From Hyphomicrobiales bacterium (lineage in GTDB: Bacteria > Pseudomonadota > Alphaproteobacteria > Rhizobiales > Beijerinckiaceae), in contig PLUH01000254.1 in NCBI GenBank assembly GCA_003164825.1, forward strand, positions 5,384-11,496: a stretch of DNA of 6,113 nucleotides, read 5' to 3'. Positions within the stretch are counted from its first letter, which is position 1, and every line of letters begins with the position of its first letter. Positions 1-6,005 of the stretch are shown here, in pieces. Under the pieces are notes generated by a model, which made no database searches, was not told the origin of the DNA, and worked only from the letters and a program-made list of their open reading frames with translations. The translations under genes were made by a program, and so were the position numbers.

Positions 1-601
1 TCGTGGTGGTCGGAATCTTTCTCATCAGCTGCGGCGCCGTGACCATCGGACGGATCGCCACCGGGCCATTGTAAATATCGTCTGGCGGGTTTGTCTCGAC
101 GGCCTGTTCCGGAGCGGATTTGGCCGCCTGATCAATCATGTTGGAAACCGACCGATACGCCATTCTGACCTTAGCTTCACATTTATCTCTGGCTGCGCGT
201 GCTCCTCTCTCGAAACGAGCGTTGGCAATCTTCATTTGATCTATCGCGGTGGCCATTTTCTTTAAATCATCTTCTACGTCATCCAGCGCCTTTTTTGCCG
301 CCGTGAGCTCTTTGTCATCGGGTAAAATTTCCCCTGCTATTTCCGGCGCTCTACTGCAAAGAACCACGATTTGGCATATATCTTCACTGTCTTCCTTGGA
401 GCACCGCATCGCCTTGAGATTGTCCAACGTCCTGTCGGCAGCTTCGCGAGCTTCTGCGGTCCATGGCGCTTGATTCTTCTCCTCTTGAGAAAATCGTTCC
501 TGGGCGCGCCTGAAGATATCGTCAGCAGTCTGCGCAAATGACAAGCACGTTAATGGCAGCGTAGCCAATCCTATTGCGATTGCCGTGGCAGTCCGCTTCA
601 T
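1..601 (-). CDS. Uncharacterised secreted protein with coiled-coil-like region (3' end outside window)
   Basis: I do not recognise this protein. The frame opens at an ATG at 601-599 and stays open for 200 codons to the left edge, so the C-terminus is missing. Residues 1-23 look like a Sec signal peptide: MKR, then a hydrophobic run (ATAIAIGLATLPL), then SFA-Q as a likely signal peptidase I site. Cys19 is not in a good lipobox because Thr precedes it, so a lipoprotein is less likely. The mature part has Cys67, Cys76, Cys82 and Cys141, enough for two disulphides in the periplasm. Residues about 95-160 are rich in Lys, Glu, Asp and Ala and look helical or coiled-coil. The tail from about 165 is Pro-rich. 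A good ribosome binding site (GGAGAGGGG) lies 7 bases upstream. GC is about 53%, well below the neighbours, which suggests horizontal origin. Existence of the gene is well supported; its function is unknown. Confidence 0.8.
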   Translation of the reverse strand, partial: MKRTATAIAIGLATLPLTCLSFAQTADDIFRRAQERFSQEEKNQAPWTAEAREAADRTLDNLKAMRCSKEDSEDICQIVVLCSRAPEIAGEILPDDKELTAAKKALDDVEDDLKKMATAIDQMKIANARFERGARAARDKCEAKVRMAYRSVSNMIDQAAKSAPEQAVETNPPDDIYNGPVAIRPMVTAPQLMRKIPTTT

Positions 602-608
602 TTTCGTG

Positions 609-617
609 CCCCTCTCC
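609..617 (-). promoter_or_regulatory. Ribosome binding site of the secreted-protein gene
   Basis: Read on the minus strand this is GGAGAGGGG, followed by 7 bases (CACGAAA) and then ATG at 601-599. It is strongly purine-rich and well spaced. It fixes the start that gives a clean signal peptide, so it supports this reading over the overlapping out-of-frame alternatives. Confidence 0.7.
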
Positions 618-726
618 GTAGATGAGGCGTGATGCGCTTTGACAGACTTGCTCGACCTCGGGTGGCACATTTCCGGCGGACGTGGCAAGCCAAAAACGCC
701 GCGCGCTGGCTGTTTGTCCCCCACGA

Positions 727-756
727 ATTAGCCAACTAAAACACAAGCAAAATCAA
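727..756 (-). promoter_or_regulatory. Possible sigma70-type promoter for the minus-strand secreted-protein gene
   Basis: On the minus strand TTGATT (756-751) is followed after 18 bases by GCTAAT (732-727). Each hexamer matches the housekeeping consensus at 4 of 6 positions, inside the most AT-rich part of the region. A transcript from here would carry a leader of roughly 120 bases. The match is weak and could be chance, so treat it only as a candidate. Confidence 0.2.
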
Positions 757-821
757 TGTCTTTGCGGATACGGCTTTTCTCCCGGCCGGAAAGCGCCTAC
801 ATTTGCGTTTAGGACCGTTCT

Positions 822-825
822 GGAG
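822..825 (+). promoter_or_regulatory. Ribosome binding site deciding the TTG start of miaB
   Basis: GGAG lies 7 bases upstream of the TTG at 833-835. No ATG is available before the first iron-sulphur cysteine codon at 923-925. The next possible starts are a GTG at 848, and an ATG at 929 that would delete the essential Cys31. The TTG is therefore the best-supported start. Confidence 0.55.
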
Positions 826-832
826 CCGCTAA

Positions 833-2242
833 TTGTCCGAGTCGTTTGTGCTTGAAGACGCCCGCGAAAGTGCGAGTCCCGCTCGGGACGAGGACCGAAG
901 GGTGTTCATCAAGTCGTTCGGATGCCAGATGAACGTCTACGACGCCGAGCGAATGGCGGATATTGCGGCCGAAGAGGGCTACCGCGAGGCTCATGCGGTC
1001 GAGGACGCCGATCTCATCGTCCTCAACACCTGCCATATCCGCGAACGGGCGTCGGAGAAGATCTATTCCGAGCTCGGCAAGCTGCGCGAACTCAAAGACG
1101 AGCGCCGCCGGCGAGGGCGGCGGACGACGCTGGTCGTCGCCGGTTGCGTAGCGCAGGCCGAGGGAGCGGAAATCCTGCGCCGCCAGCCTGCGGTCGATGT
1201 CGTGGTCGGTCCGCAGACTTATCATCGCCTGCCTGAGCTCGTGCGCGAAGCGCGCTTGCGGCCCGGCGTCGTCGCCGCCGACTTCCCGGCCGAGGACAAG
1301 TTTGCTCATCTTCCCATCAGCACGCCCGGCGCGATTCGCCGTCGCGGCGTCGCGGCGTTCGTGACTGTGCAGGAGGGCTGCGACAAGTTCTGCTCGTTCT
1401 GCGTCGTGCCCTATACCCGCGGCGCCGAGGCCTCGCGTCCGGTTCGCGCGGTCGTCGACGAGATTGCCCGCCTCGCCAGCGCCGGCGTGCGCGAGGTCAC
1501 GCTGCTCGGGCAGAATGTCAACGCCTATCACGGGCTCGGCGAGGATGGCCGCGCCGTCGGGCTTGCCGGGCTGATCCGCGCCGCCGCCGCCGTGCCCGGG
1601 ATTGCCCGTGTGCGCTATGCGACCTCCCACCCGGGCGACATGAGCGAGGACCTCGTTGCCGCCCATCGCGACGTCGCAGCGCTCGCGCCGTTTCTGCATC
1701 TGCCGGTCCAGTCCGGCTCGGACCGGCTGCTCAAGGCAATGAACCGCCGCCATCGCGTCGCCGATTATCTCGACATCGTCGCCCGGGTGCGCGCGGCGCG
1801 GCCGGACATCGCCTTCTCGTCCGATTTCATCGTCGGCTATCCGGGCGAAACCGACGCCGACTTCGAGGCGACGCTGGCGCTCGTTCGCGCCGTCGCTTTC
1901 GCCTCGGCCTACGCTTTCAAATATTCCGCCCGCCCCGGAACTCCCGCCGCCGAGGCGCCCGGCCAGATCGATGCAGCGACCAAGGCTCAACGGCTGGCTC
2001 GGCTTCAGGTTCTTATCGAAGCACAATTGCAGGCTTTCAATCGGGCGACCGTGGGCCGGCGCTTCGAAGTTCTGTTCGAGAAGCCCGGCCGGCGCGAAGG
2101 CCAGGTCATCGGCCGCTCGCCGTATATGCAGGCCGTGTTCGCTGACGGGCCGCGGTCGCTGATCGGCGTCATGGCCGAGGTCGAAATCATCGGCCTTGAG
2201 CCCCATTCGCTCCGCGGACGCGTTGTCTCGCCAGCGTCGTAA
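833..2242 (+). CDS. miaB: tRNA-2-methylthio-N6-dimethylallyladenosine synthase MiaB
   Basis: MiaB is a cytoplasmic radical SAM enzyme that adds a methylthio group to i6A at position 37 of tRNAs reading UNN codons, stabilising codon-anticodon pairing. All family marks are present in the 469 residues. The N-terminal methylthiotransferase domain has the three cluster-binding cysteines Cys31 (FGCQMNVYD), Cys67 (NTCHIRERASEK) and Cys105 (VAGCVAQAEG). The radical SAM motif is Cys183-x3-Cys187-x2-Cys190, followed by VVPYTRG. Further conserved blocks are LLGQNVNAY near 223, LPVQSGS near 290 and DFIVGYPGET near 330. A C-terminal TRAM RNA-binding domain covers about 405-467. The HIRERASEK stretch and overall length (E. 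coli MiaB has 474) favour MiaB over the related RimO and MtaB. The start is TTG. It is the first gene of the operon, with phoH beginning 18 or 66 bases after its stop depending on the start chosen. Confidence 0.96.
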   Translation: MSESFVLEDARESASPARDEDRRVFIKSFGCQMNVYDAERMADIAAEEGYREAHAVEDADLIVLNTCHIRERASEKIYSELGKLRELKDERRRRGRRTTLVVAGCVAQAEGAEILRRQPAVDVVVGPQTYHRLPELVREARLRPGVVAADFPAEDKFAHLPISTPGAIRRRGVAAFVTVQEGCDKFCSFCVVPYTRGAEASRPVRAVVDEIARLASAGVREVTLLGQNVNAYHGLGEDGRAVGLAGLIRAAAAVPGIARVRYATSHPGDMSEDLVAAHRDVAALAPFLHLPVQSGSDRLLKAMNRRHRVADYLDIVARVRAARPDIAFSSDFIVGYPGETDADFEATLALVRAVAFASAYAFKYSARPGTPAAEAPGQIDAATKAQRLARLQVLIEAQLQAFNRATVGRRFEVLFEKPGRREGQVIGRSPYMQAVFADGPRSLIGVMAEVEIIGLEPHSLRGRVVSPAS

Positions 2243-2255
2243 AGTTGGGATTTTA

Positions 2256-2312
2256 ATGGCGTGCAGGATGATTCCAGGCCCCGACAGGACACAAGGGAGA
2301 GAGCCGATTTGA
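2256..2312 (+). other. Possible 18-codon upstream reading frame before phoH
   Basis: An ATG at 2256, preceded by TTGGGA with about 5 bases spacing, opens a frame encoding MACRMIPGPDRTQGREPI. It ends with TGA at 2310-2312. That stop overlaps a candidate TTG start of phoH (2309-2311) as TTGA, the same kind of overlap seen as ATGA between the later genes. This could be a leader that couples translation from the miaB end into phoH. It could equally be chance, since the peptide has no recognisable features and the longer phoH reading (GTG at 2261) would bypass it. Confidence 0.2.
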
Positions 2313-3370
2313 AGCCGCAGGACAGTTCGCCGACGCGCATCGCCGCCGCCCCCCCGGTCATCCATCCGACGCTCCGCGAGTCCAAACCTGCAGAAATCGC
2401 CATTGCTTTTCCCGACAACGCCACCGCCTCGGTGGTGTTCGGCCATTACGATCAGAATATCGCCCGCATCGAGCGCAGCCTCGGCGTCTCCGCCTACGCC
2501 AACGGCAATCAGGTCGTCATCAAGGGTCCGCGCGAGGCGAGCGAGCAGGCGCGCCGGGTGTTCGAGATGCTCTACGAGCGCGTCAAGCTGGGTCAGCCGG
2601 CGAGCGAAGGCGACGTCGAGGGCGTCATCGCCGAGAGCGCCTATCAGGGGCTCTTGTTCCCCGGCGACGACGCGTCCAAGGACAGCTTCGGCATCGTCAA
2701 GACGCGCAAGCGCGGCGTCGTTCGCGCCCGCAGCGCCGCCCAGGATCACTATCTCGCGGCGTTGCGCAAGCATGAGCTGGTGTTCGCCGAAGGTCCCGCC
2801 GGCACCGGCAAGACCTGGCTCGCGGTCGGCCATGCCGTCTCGCTCCTCGAGCAGGGTCTGGTCGAGCGCCTGGTGCTGTCGCGCCCCGCGGTCGAGGCCG
2901 GCGAGCGGCTCGGTTTCCTGCCCGGCGATATGCGCGACAAGGTCGATCCCTACCTGCGCCCGATCTATGACGCGCTCTACGATTTCATGGATGGGCGGAT
3001 GGTCGAGCGCGGCATTCAAACCGGCATGATCGAGATCGCGCCGCTCGCGTTCATGCGCGGGAGGACGCTCTCCAAGGCCGCGATCCTTTTGGACGAGGCG
3101 CAGAACGCCACCGCGATGCAGATGAAGATGTTCCTGACCCGCCTTGGCGAGGGGTCGCGGATGATGGTCAACGGCGATCCGACCCAGACCGACCTCGCGC
3201 CCGGCCAGAAATCGGGACTGGGCGATGCGATCGGGCTTCTCAAGGCGATCCCGCACATCGGCCACGTCCGCTTCACCCATGTCGACGTCGTGCGCCACGA
3301 TCTCGTGCGTCAGATCGTCGAAGCCTACGAGCGCGTCGGCCGAGAGGGACAGCCGACCCCGGCCAAATGA
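2261..3370 (+). CDS. phoH: PhoH family ATPase (YbeZ-type)
   Basis: This is a cytoplasmic PhoH/YbeZ-type P-loop NTPase. In E. coli the orthologue YbeZ is encoded beside YbeY and interacts with it in rRNA maturation and RNA turnover. Residues about 45-115 form the N-terminal region with a KH-like stretch (GNQVVIKGPREASEQ). The PhoH ATPase domain follows. It has a Walker A motif GPAGTGKT at 178-185 (Lys184, Thr185), the family block LVLSRPAVEAGERLGFLPGD, and Walker B ILLDEAQNAT with Asp278 and Glu279. The sensor-like MMVNGDPTQTDL lies downstream. At 369 residues it is slightly longer than the usual 320-350. The excess is an unconserved N-terminus. The GTG start at 2261 is the longest option. A TTG at 2309 has the better ribosome binding site and would remove 16 residues, without touching any domain. 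The stop overlaps the ybeY start (ATGA). Confidence 0.95.
   Translation: MQDDSRPRQDTRERADLKPQDSSPTRIAAAPPVIHPTLRESKPAEIAIAFPDNATASVVFGHYDQNIARIERSLGVSAYANGNQVVIKGPREASEQARRVFEMLYERVKLGQPASEGDVEGVIAESAYQGLLFPGDDASKDSFGIVKTRKRGVVRARSAAQDHYLAALRKHELVFAEGPAGTGKTWLAVGHAVSLLEQGLVERLVLSRPAVEAGERLGFLPGDMRDKVDPYLRPIYDALYDFMDGRMVERGIQTGMIEIAPLAFMRGRTLSKAAILLDEAQNATAMQMKMFLTRLGEGSRMMVNGDPTQTDLAPGQKSGLGDAIGLLKAIPHIGHVRFTHVDVVRHDLVRQIVEAYERVGREGQPTPAK
2294..2299 (+). promoter_or_regulatory. Ribosome binding site favouring an internal TTG start of phoH
   Basis: AGGGAG sits 9 bases upstream of TTG 2309-2311, in frame with phoH. The competing GTG at 2261 has only GGGA about 10 bases upstream. This suggests that the real protein may start at codon 17 of the long reading. 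The first 16 residues are highly charged and match no known PhoH domain. Confidence 0.4.
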
Positions 3371-3855
3371 AGGTCGCGCTCGACATCAGCGTTCCGTCGG
3401 GTCTGTGGCGCGGATTGCCGCGAGCGCGCGCCTTGGCGCGCGAGACGATCGCCGCGGCGGTCGCTGAGAGCGGATTGGCGCGTGAGGGCGGGGCGGAGGT
3501 CAGCCTCTGCCTCGCCGACGATGCGCGCTTGCAGGCGCTGAACCTGCGCTGGCGCGGCGTCGACAAGCCGACCAACGTGCTCTCCTTCCCCTCGCCGCCG
3601 CCCGGCCACGGTGCGGAATCCGCCGCGCTCGGCGATATCGCTTTGGCCTATGAGACGCTGGCGCGCGAGGCGAACGAACTCGGCGCGCCGCTTGCCGACC
3701 ACTATCGCCATCTCGTCGCCCATGGATTTCTCCATCTCATCGGCTACGATCATGGCTCGGACGAAGAGGCGGAGCGCATGGAGGCGCTCGAGTCCAGGAT
3801 CATGGCGCGGCTCGGGGCGGCCGACCCCTACGCGCGCGAAGTCGTTGACGGATGA
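3367..3855 (+). CDS. ybeY: Endoribonuclease YbeY, 16S rRNA maturation factor
   Basis: YbeY is a zinc-dependent single-strand endoribonuclease. It helps form the 3' end of 16S rRNA and takes part in late 70S ribosome quality control in the cytoplasm. The metal-binding signature is intact: His119, His123 and His129 in HGFLHLIGYDH. The upstream conserved block RGVDKPTNVLSFP and the GDIALA strand are also present. The length of 162 residues is normal for the family. The start ATG at 3367 overlaps the phoH stop by 4 bases (ATGA), with no strong ribosome binding site of its own, so translation is probably coupled to phoH. The phoH-ybeY-corC order matches the E. coli ybeZ-ybeY-ybeX arrangement and supports a shared role with the PhoH ATPase. 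Confidence 0.96.
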   Translation: MKVALDISVPSGLWRGLPRARALARETIAAAVAESGLAREGGAEVSLCLADDARLQALNLRWRGVDKPTNVLSFPSPPPGHGAESAALGDIALAYETLAREANELGAPLADHYRHLVAHGFLHLIGYDHGSDEEAERMEALESRIMARLGAADPYAREVVDG

Positions 3856-4862
3856 ACGAGACGAACGACGGCGAACGAGCGCCGGAGACGCCGCCTGCAA
3901 ATGGTTCGCGCGAGCAGCCTTCGGGGTTGTTCGAGCGCGTGCGGGCGCTGTTCGGCCTCGCGCCGGCGTCGGCGCGCGACGACATCGAGGATGTGATCGA
4001 GGAGAGCGCGAGCGAGGAGTTCACGCCGCAAGAGCGCGCCATCCTCAAGAACGTTCTCGCCCTTCACGACGTCCGGGTCGAGGACGTGATGGTGCCGCGC
4101 GCCGACGTCGTCGCGCTGGCGCTCGATACGCCGCTGAGCGAGGTTTTGGATTGTTTCCGCACCGCCGGCCACTCGCGCCTGCCGGTCTACGACGAAACGC
4201 TCGACGACCCGCGCGGCATGATCCACATCCGCGATTTTGTCGTCTTCCTCGCCTCCGATCCGCGCTTCGGGCTCATGACGGGACCTGAGCCGGCAGGCGC
4301 CGACGCCGAGACCGGACTCGACATGCCGCTCTCGGCGGCGCGGATCTTAAGGCCGGTTCTCTACGCCCCGCCGTCGATGCCGGCGCTTGATCTGCTGCTC
4401 AAGATGCAGGCGTCGCGCACCCATATGGCGCTTGTCATCGACGAATATGGCGGGACCGACGGCCTGGTTTCGATCGAGGACGTGATGGAATCGATCGTCG
4501 GCGACATCGAGGACGAGCATGACGAGGATGAGACGCCGGAATTGCGCCCCTCGGGCGACGGCGGCTTCTTCGCCGACGCGCGCGCGCCCCTCGACGCCGT
4601 CTCCCAGGCGGTCGGCTTCGATTTCGCCTCGCTCCCTGACGCCGAGGGCGTGGACACCATCGGCGGCCTGGTCACCGCCGCGGCCGGCCGGGTTCCGAAC
4701 CGCGGCGAGATTTTGACCGGCCCGGGCGAATTCGAATTCGAGGTCCTGGACGCCGACCCCCGCCGCATCAAGCGCCTCAAGATCTGGCCGCTTTCGGCGC
4801 GCGGCGTGAAACCGCCCGCGACGCCGATCGCGATTGACGCCAAGCCGCGCGACCCCGCGTAG
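3852..4862 (+). CDS. corC: CorC/HlyC (YbeX/TlyC) family CBS-pair protein
   Basis: This 336-residue protein belongs to the soluble CorC/YbeX group. It has an acidic N-terminal linker (IEDVIEESASEEFTPQERAIL), then CBS domain 1 from the DVMVPR motif at 78-83 to about 135. CBS domain 2 covers about 165-222 (LVIDEYGGTDGLVSIEDVMESIVGDIEDE). The CorC_HlyC transporter-associated domain covers about 240-320 (DTIGGLVTAAAGRVPNRGE). I see no transmembrane DUF21 domain, so this is not the membrane-bound efflux form. CorC was linked to Co2+/Mg2+ efflux, and E. coli YbeX has more recently been tied to ribosome metabolism, which fits its neighbours. The 16 or so residues after the last domain are an unconserved tail. 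The ATG overlaps the ybeY stop by 4 bases. lnt, often the next gene, does not follow here. Confidence 0.93.
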   Translation: MNETNDGERAPETPPANGSREQPSGLFERVRALFGLAPASARDDIEDVIEESASEEFTPQERAILKNVLALHDVRVEDVMVPRADVVALALDTPLSEVLDCFRTAGHSRLPVYDETLDDPRGMIHIRDFVVFLASDPRFGLMTGPEPAGADAETGLDMPLSAARILRPVLYAPPSMPALDLLLKMQASRTHMALVIDEYGGTDGLVSIEDVMESIVGDIEDEHDEDETPELRPSGDGGFFADARAPLDAVSQAVGFDFASLPDAEGVDTIGGLVTAAAGRVPNRGEILTGPGEFEFEVLDADPRRIKRLKIWPLSARGVKPPATPIAIDAKPRDPA

Positions 4863-4899
4863 GCCGCCGATCGCGCCGGCGCGCAGCCTGCCCGGCTCG

Positions 4900-5176
4900 C
4901 CGCTCCGAGGCGGTGAACAGGATCAGGCAAAGGCCGCTGAGATCGAGGCGTGGCTGGAACAGCTTGCCGAAACCTACAACATTCTCAGTATGGACGCGCG
5001 GACCTTCCGTTCCTGGGCTCGCCTCGTGCATCGCAAGCCGGACCGCCTCGTGGAAGACGCCATGATCGCCGCTACCGCAACCGTTCATGGCCTGACCGTC
5101 GTCACCCCGCAATGGGCGCGATTTCGACCGTCTCGGCGTCGCCGCCTTCAACCCATTTGATGGGAAGCTCGGCTAA
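4900..5176 (+). pseudogene. Decayed VapC-type PIN-domain toxin, N-terminally truncated and frameshifted
   Basis: From about 4912 one frame reads EIEAWLEQLAETYNILSMD, then ARTFRSWARL and RPDRLVED-like sequence (KPDRLVEDAMIAATATVHGLTVVT), typical of the C-terminal half of VapC/FitB PIN toxins. After VVT the frame breaks. Dropping one C from the four-C run at 5105-5108 restores the family ending RNGRDFDRLGVAAFNPFDG-KLG, with TAA at 5174-5176. The +1 shift leaves a garbled tail that ends at 5160. The N-terminal third is absent, including the expected LLDTN strand with the first catalytic Asp and the following Glu. The sequence upstream is corC's own coding end. Retained acidic positions are the Asp of VEDAMIAATA and, only in the restored frame, the Asp of RDF. 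No antitoxin gene is present. It is almost certainly inactive. The left boundary is approximate. A sequencing error could explain the frameshift but not the missing N-terminus. Confidence 0.8.
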
Positions 5177-5210
5177 CGGCCCGCGCCTTCGCACATCCTC
5201 CCGACCCTCG

Positions 5211-5981
5211 TCAGATCGACTTCACCTCGCCGCCGTCCATGCGCAGCGTCGAGCCGGTCATCCAGCGGGCGCCGGGCGATACCAGGAACGCCATCAGCTC
5301 GGCGATCTCCTCCGGCTCGCCGTAGCGGGCGATGCCCGCTTCCTTCGGGAAATTGGCCGTCGCCTCCTCGACCGTCATGTTGTGCAGCGGCGCCCAGCGC
5401 TCGAGATAGGACCGGCGGCGCCCCGTCATCACCGGGCCGGGCAGGACGCTGTTGACCTGCACCCCGTCGGTGACGCCGCGATCCGAGAACGCCTTCGCCA
5501 GCGCGACAATGGCGGCGTTGATCGTACCCACGGCCGCGTAAGGGGCTTTCGGAAACAGGGCCGAATTGCCCGACATCAGGACCACGGCGCCCTTGGCCGC
5601 CTTCAACGCCGGCCATGCGGCGATCGTCAGCCGCCGCGCGCCGTGCAGCTTCAGCGCCAGGCCCGCCTCCCATTGCGCGTCGGTCATCTCGAAGAGGTCG
5701 ATCTGGGGCACGGCGCCGGCGATGTTGAGCAACGCGTCGATCCGGCCTAAGGCGGCCAAAGCCCGATCGACCACGGCCTGGGCGGCGGCAGGCTCGGCGA
5801 GGTCGATATCGACGACCAGCGCTTCGGCGCCGGCGGTCTTCACCGCCTTCGCCGTCTCATCCAGATTGGCCCGGTCGCGCGCGACGAGGACGAGCGCCGA
5901 AAAGTCGCGCGCGAGCCGGATCGCCGTCGCCCGGCCGATGCCCTGGCTCGCGCCGGTGACGATGGCGACTGACTTCGCCAT
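5211..5981 (-). CDS. SDR-fold oxidoreductase-like protein with atypical active site
   Basis: This 256-residue protein has the classical short-chain dehydrogenase/reductase length and Rossmann fold. The cofactor motif TGASQGIG is at 9-16. Arg35 after strand 2 (VLVARDR) hints at NADP(H). NIAG is at 86-89, NSVLPGPVMT at 177-186, and the C-terminal WMTGSTLRMDGGE is typical of the family. The usual catalytic Asn-Ser-Tyr-Lys tetrad is not there. Alignment by eye to FabG-like proteins puts Lys111, Gly138 (Ser137 next to it), Val151 and Asn155 at those positions. A Tyr at 148 is out of register with any Lys. The protein may have altered or no dehydrogenase activity; the substrate is unknown. The ATG at 5981 has AGGAG 8 bases upstream. 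The hydrolase gene ends 24 bases before it, suggesting one transcript. Confidence 0.88.
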   Translation of the reverse strand: MAKSVAIVTGASQGIGRATAIRLARDFSALVLVARDRANLDETAKAVKTAGAEALVVDIDLAEPAAAQAVVDRALAALGRIDALLNIAGAVPQIDLFEMTDAQWEAGLALKLHGARRLTIAAWPALKAAKGAVVLMSGNSALFPKAPYAAVGTINAAIVALAKAFSDRGVTDGVQVNSVLPGPVMTGRRRSYLERWAPLHNMTVEEATANFPKEAGIARYGEPEEIAELMAFLVSPGARWMTGSTLRMDGGEVKSI

Positions 5982-5989
5982 TCGGACGT

Positions 5990-5994
5990 CTCCT
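5990..5994 (-). promoter_or_regulatory. Ribosome binding site of the SDR gene
   Basis: AGGAG on the minus strand, 8 bases before the ATG at 5981-5979, inside the 24-base gap after the hydrolase stop. It confirms the start that places the TGASQGIG cofactor motif at the normal distance from the N-terminus. Confidence 0.75.
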
Positions 5995-6005
5995 CGATCG
6001 CCAGG

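Larger units (their letters stand above)
602..832. other. Divergent intergenic region between the secreted-protein gene and miaB
   Basis: This 231-base stretch separates two divergently read genes and must carry the start signals of both. It contains the ribosome binding sites of both genes and an AT-rich segment at about 724-763. I see no RNA gene, no convincing small gene and no strong inverted repeat. A short stem (GCTTT at 773-777 with AAAGC at 790-794) is too weak to call. Reading frames that cross it lack start signals and recognisable content. Confidence 0.6.

Noticed and set aside
663..677. A TGGCAC-N8-GC sequence resembling a sigma54 promoter upstream of miaB
   Set aside because: GG and GC are 10 bases apart, as required, but the TT before GC is replaced by CG. 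A sigma54 promoter is not expected for this housekeeping operon, so a chance match is more likely.
522..746. A 74-codon minus-strand frame overlapping the start of the secreted-protein gene
   Set aside because: It would need a TTG start with no ribosome binding site and runs out of frame through the signal peptide of the better-supported gene. I recognise no domain in it.
773..794. A short inverted repeat (GCTTT...AAAGC) before miaB
   Set aside because: The stem is only about 5-7 base pairs with a wobble pair and no T tract, so it does not support a terminator or operator.
809..3298. An 829-codon open frame on the minus strand across miaB and phoH
   Set aside because: It is antisense to two fully recognisable genes. 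Its composition (Arg, Asp, Ala, Gly, His-rich) is what GC-rich codons give on the opposite strand, and it has no recognisable domain.
4727..4740. A 14-base palindrome CGAATTCGAATTCG
   Set aside because: It lies inside corC, where it simply encodes the Glu-Phe-Glu-Phe-Glu stretch of the C-terminal domain.
4872..4883. A 12-base perfect palindrome CGCGCCGGCGCG just after the corC stop
   Set aside because: It could mark a junction or hairpin, but such GC palindromes are common in GC-rich DNA and no T tract follows, so I do not call a terminator.
4834..5160. Treating 4834-5160 as an intact gene
   Set aside because: Its first codons overlap the corC end and match nothing, and its last dozen codons are an out-of-frame reading of the VapC tail. 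A pseudogene explains it better.
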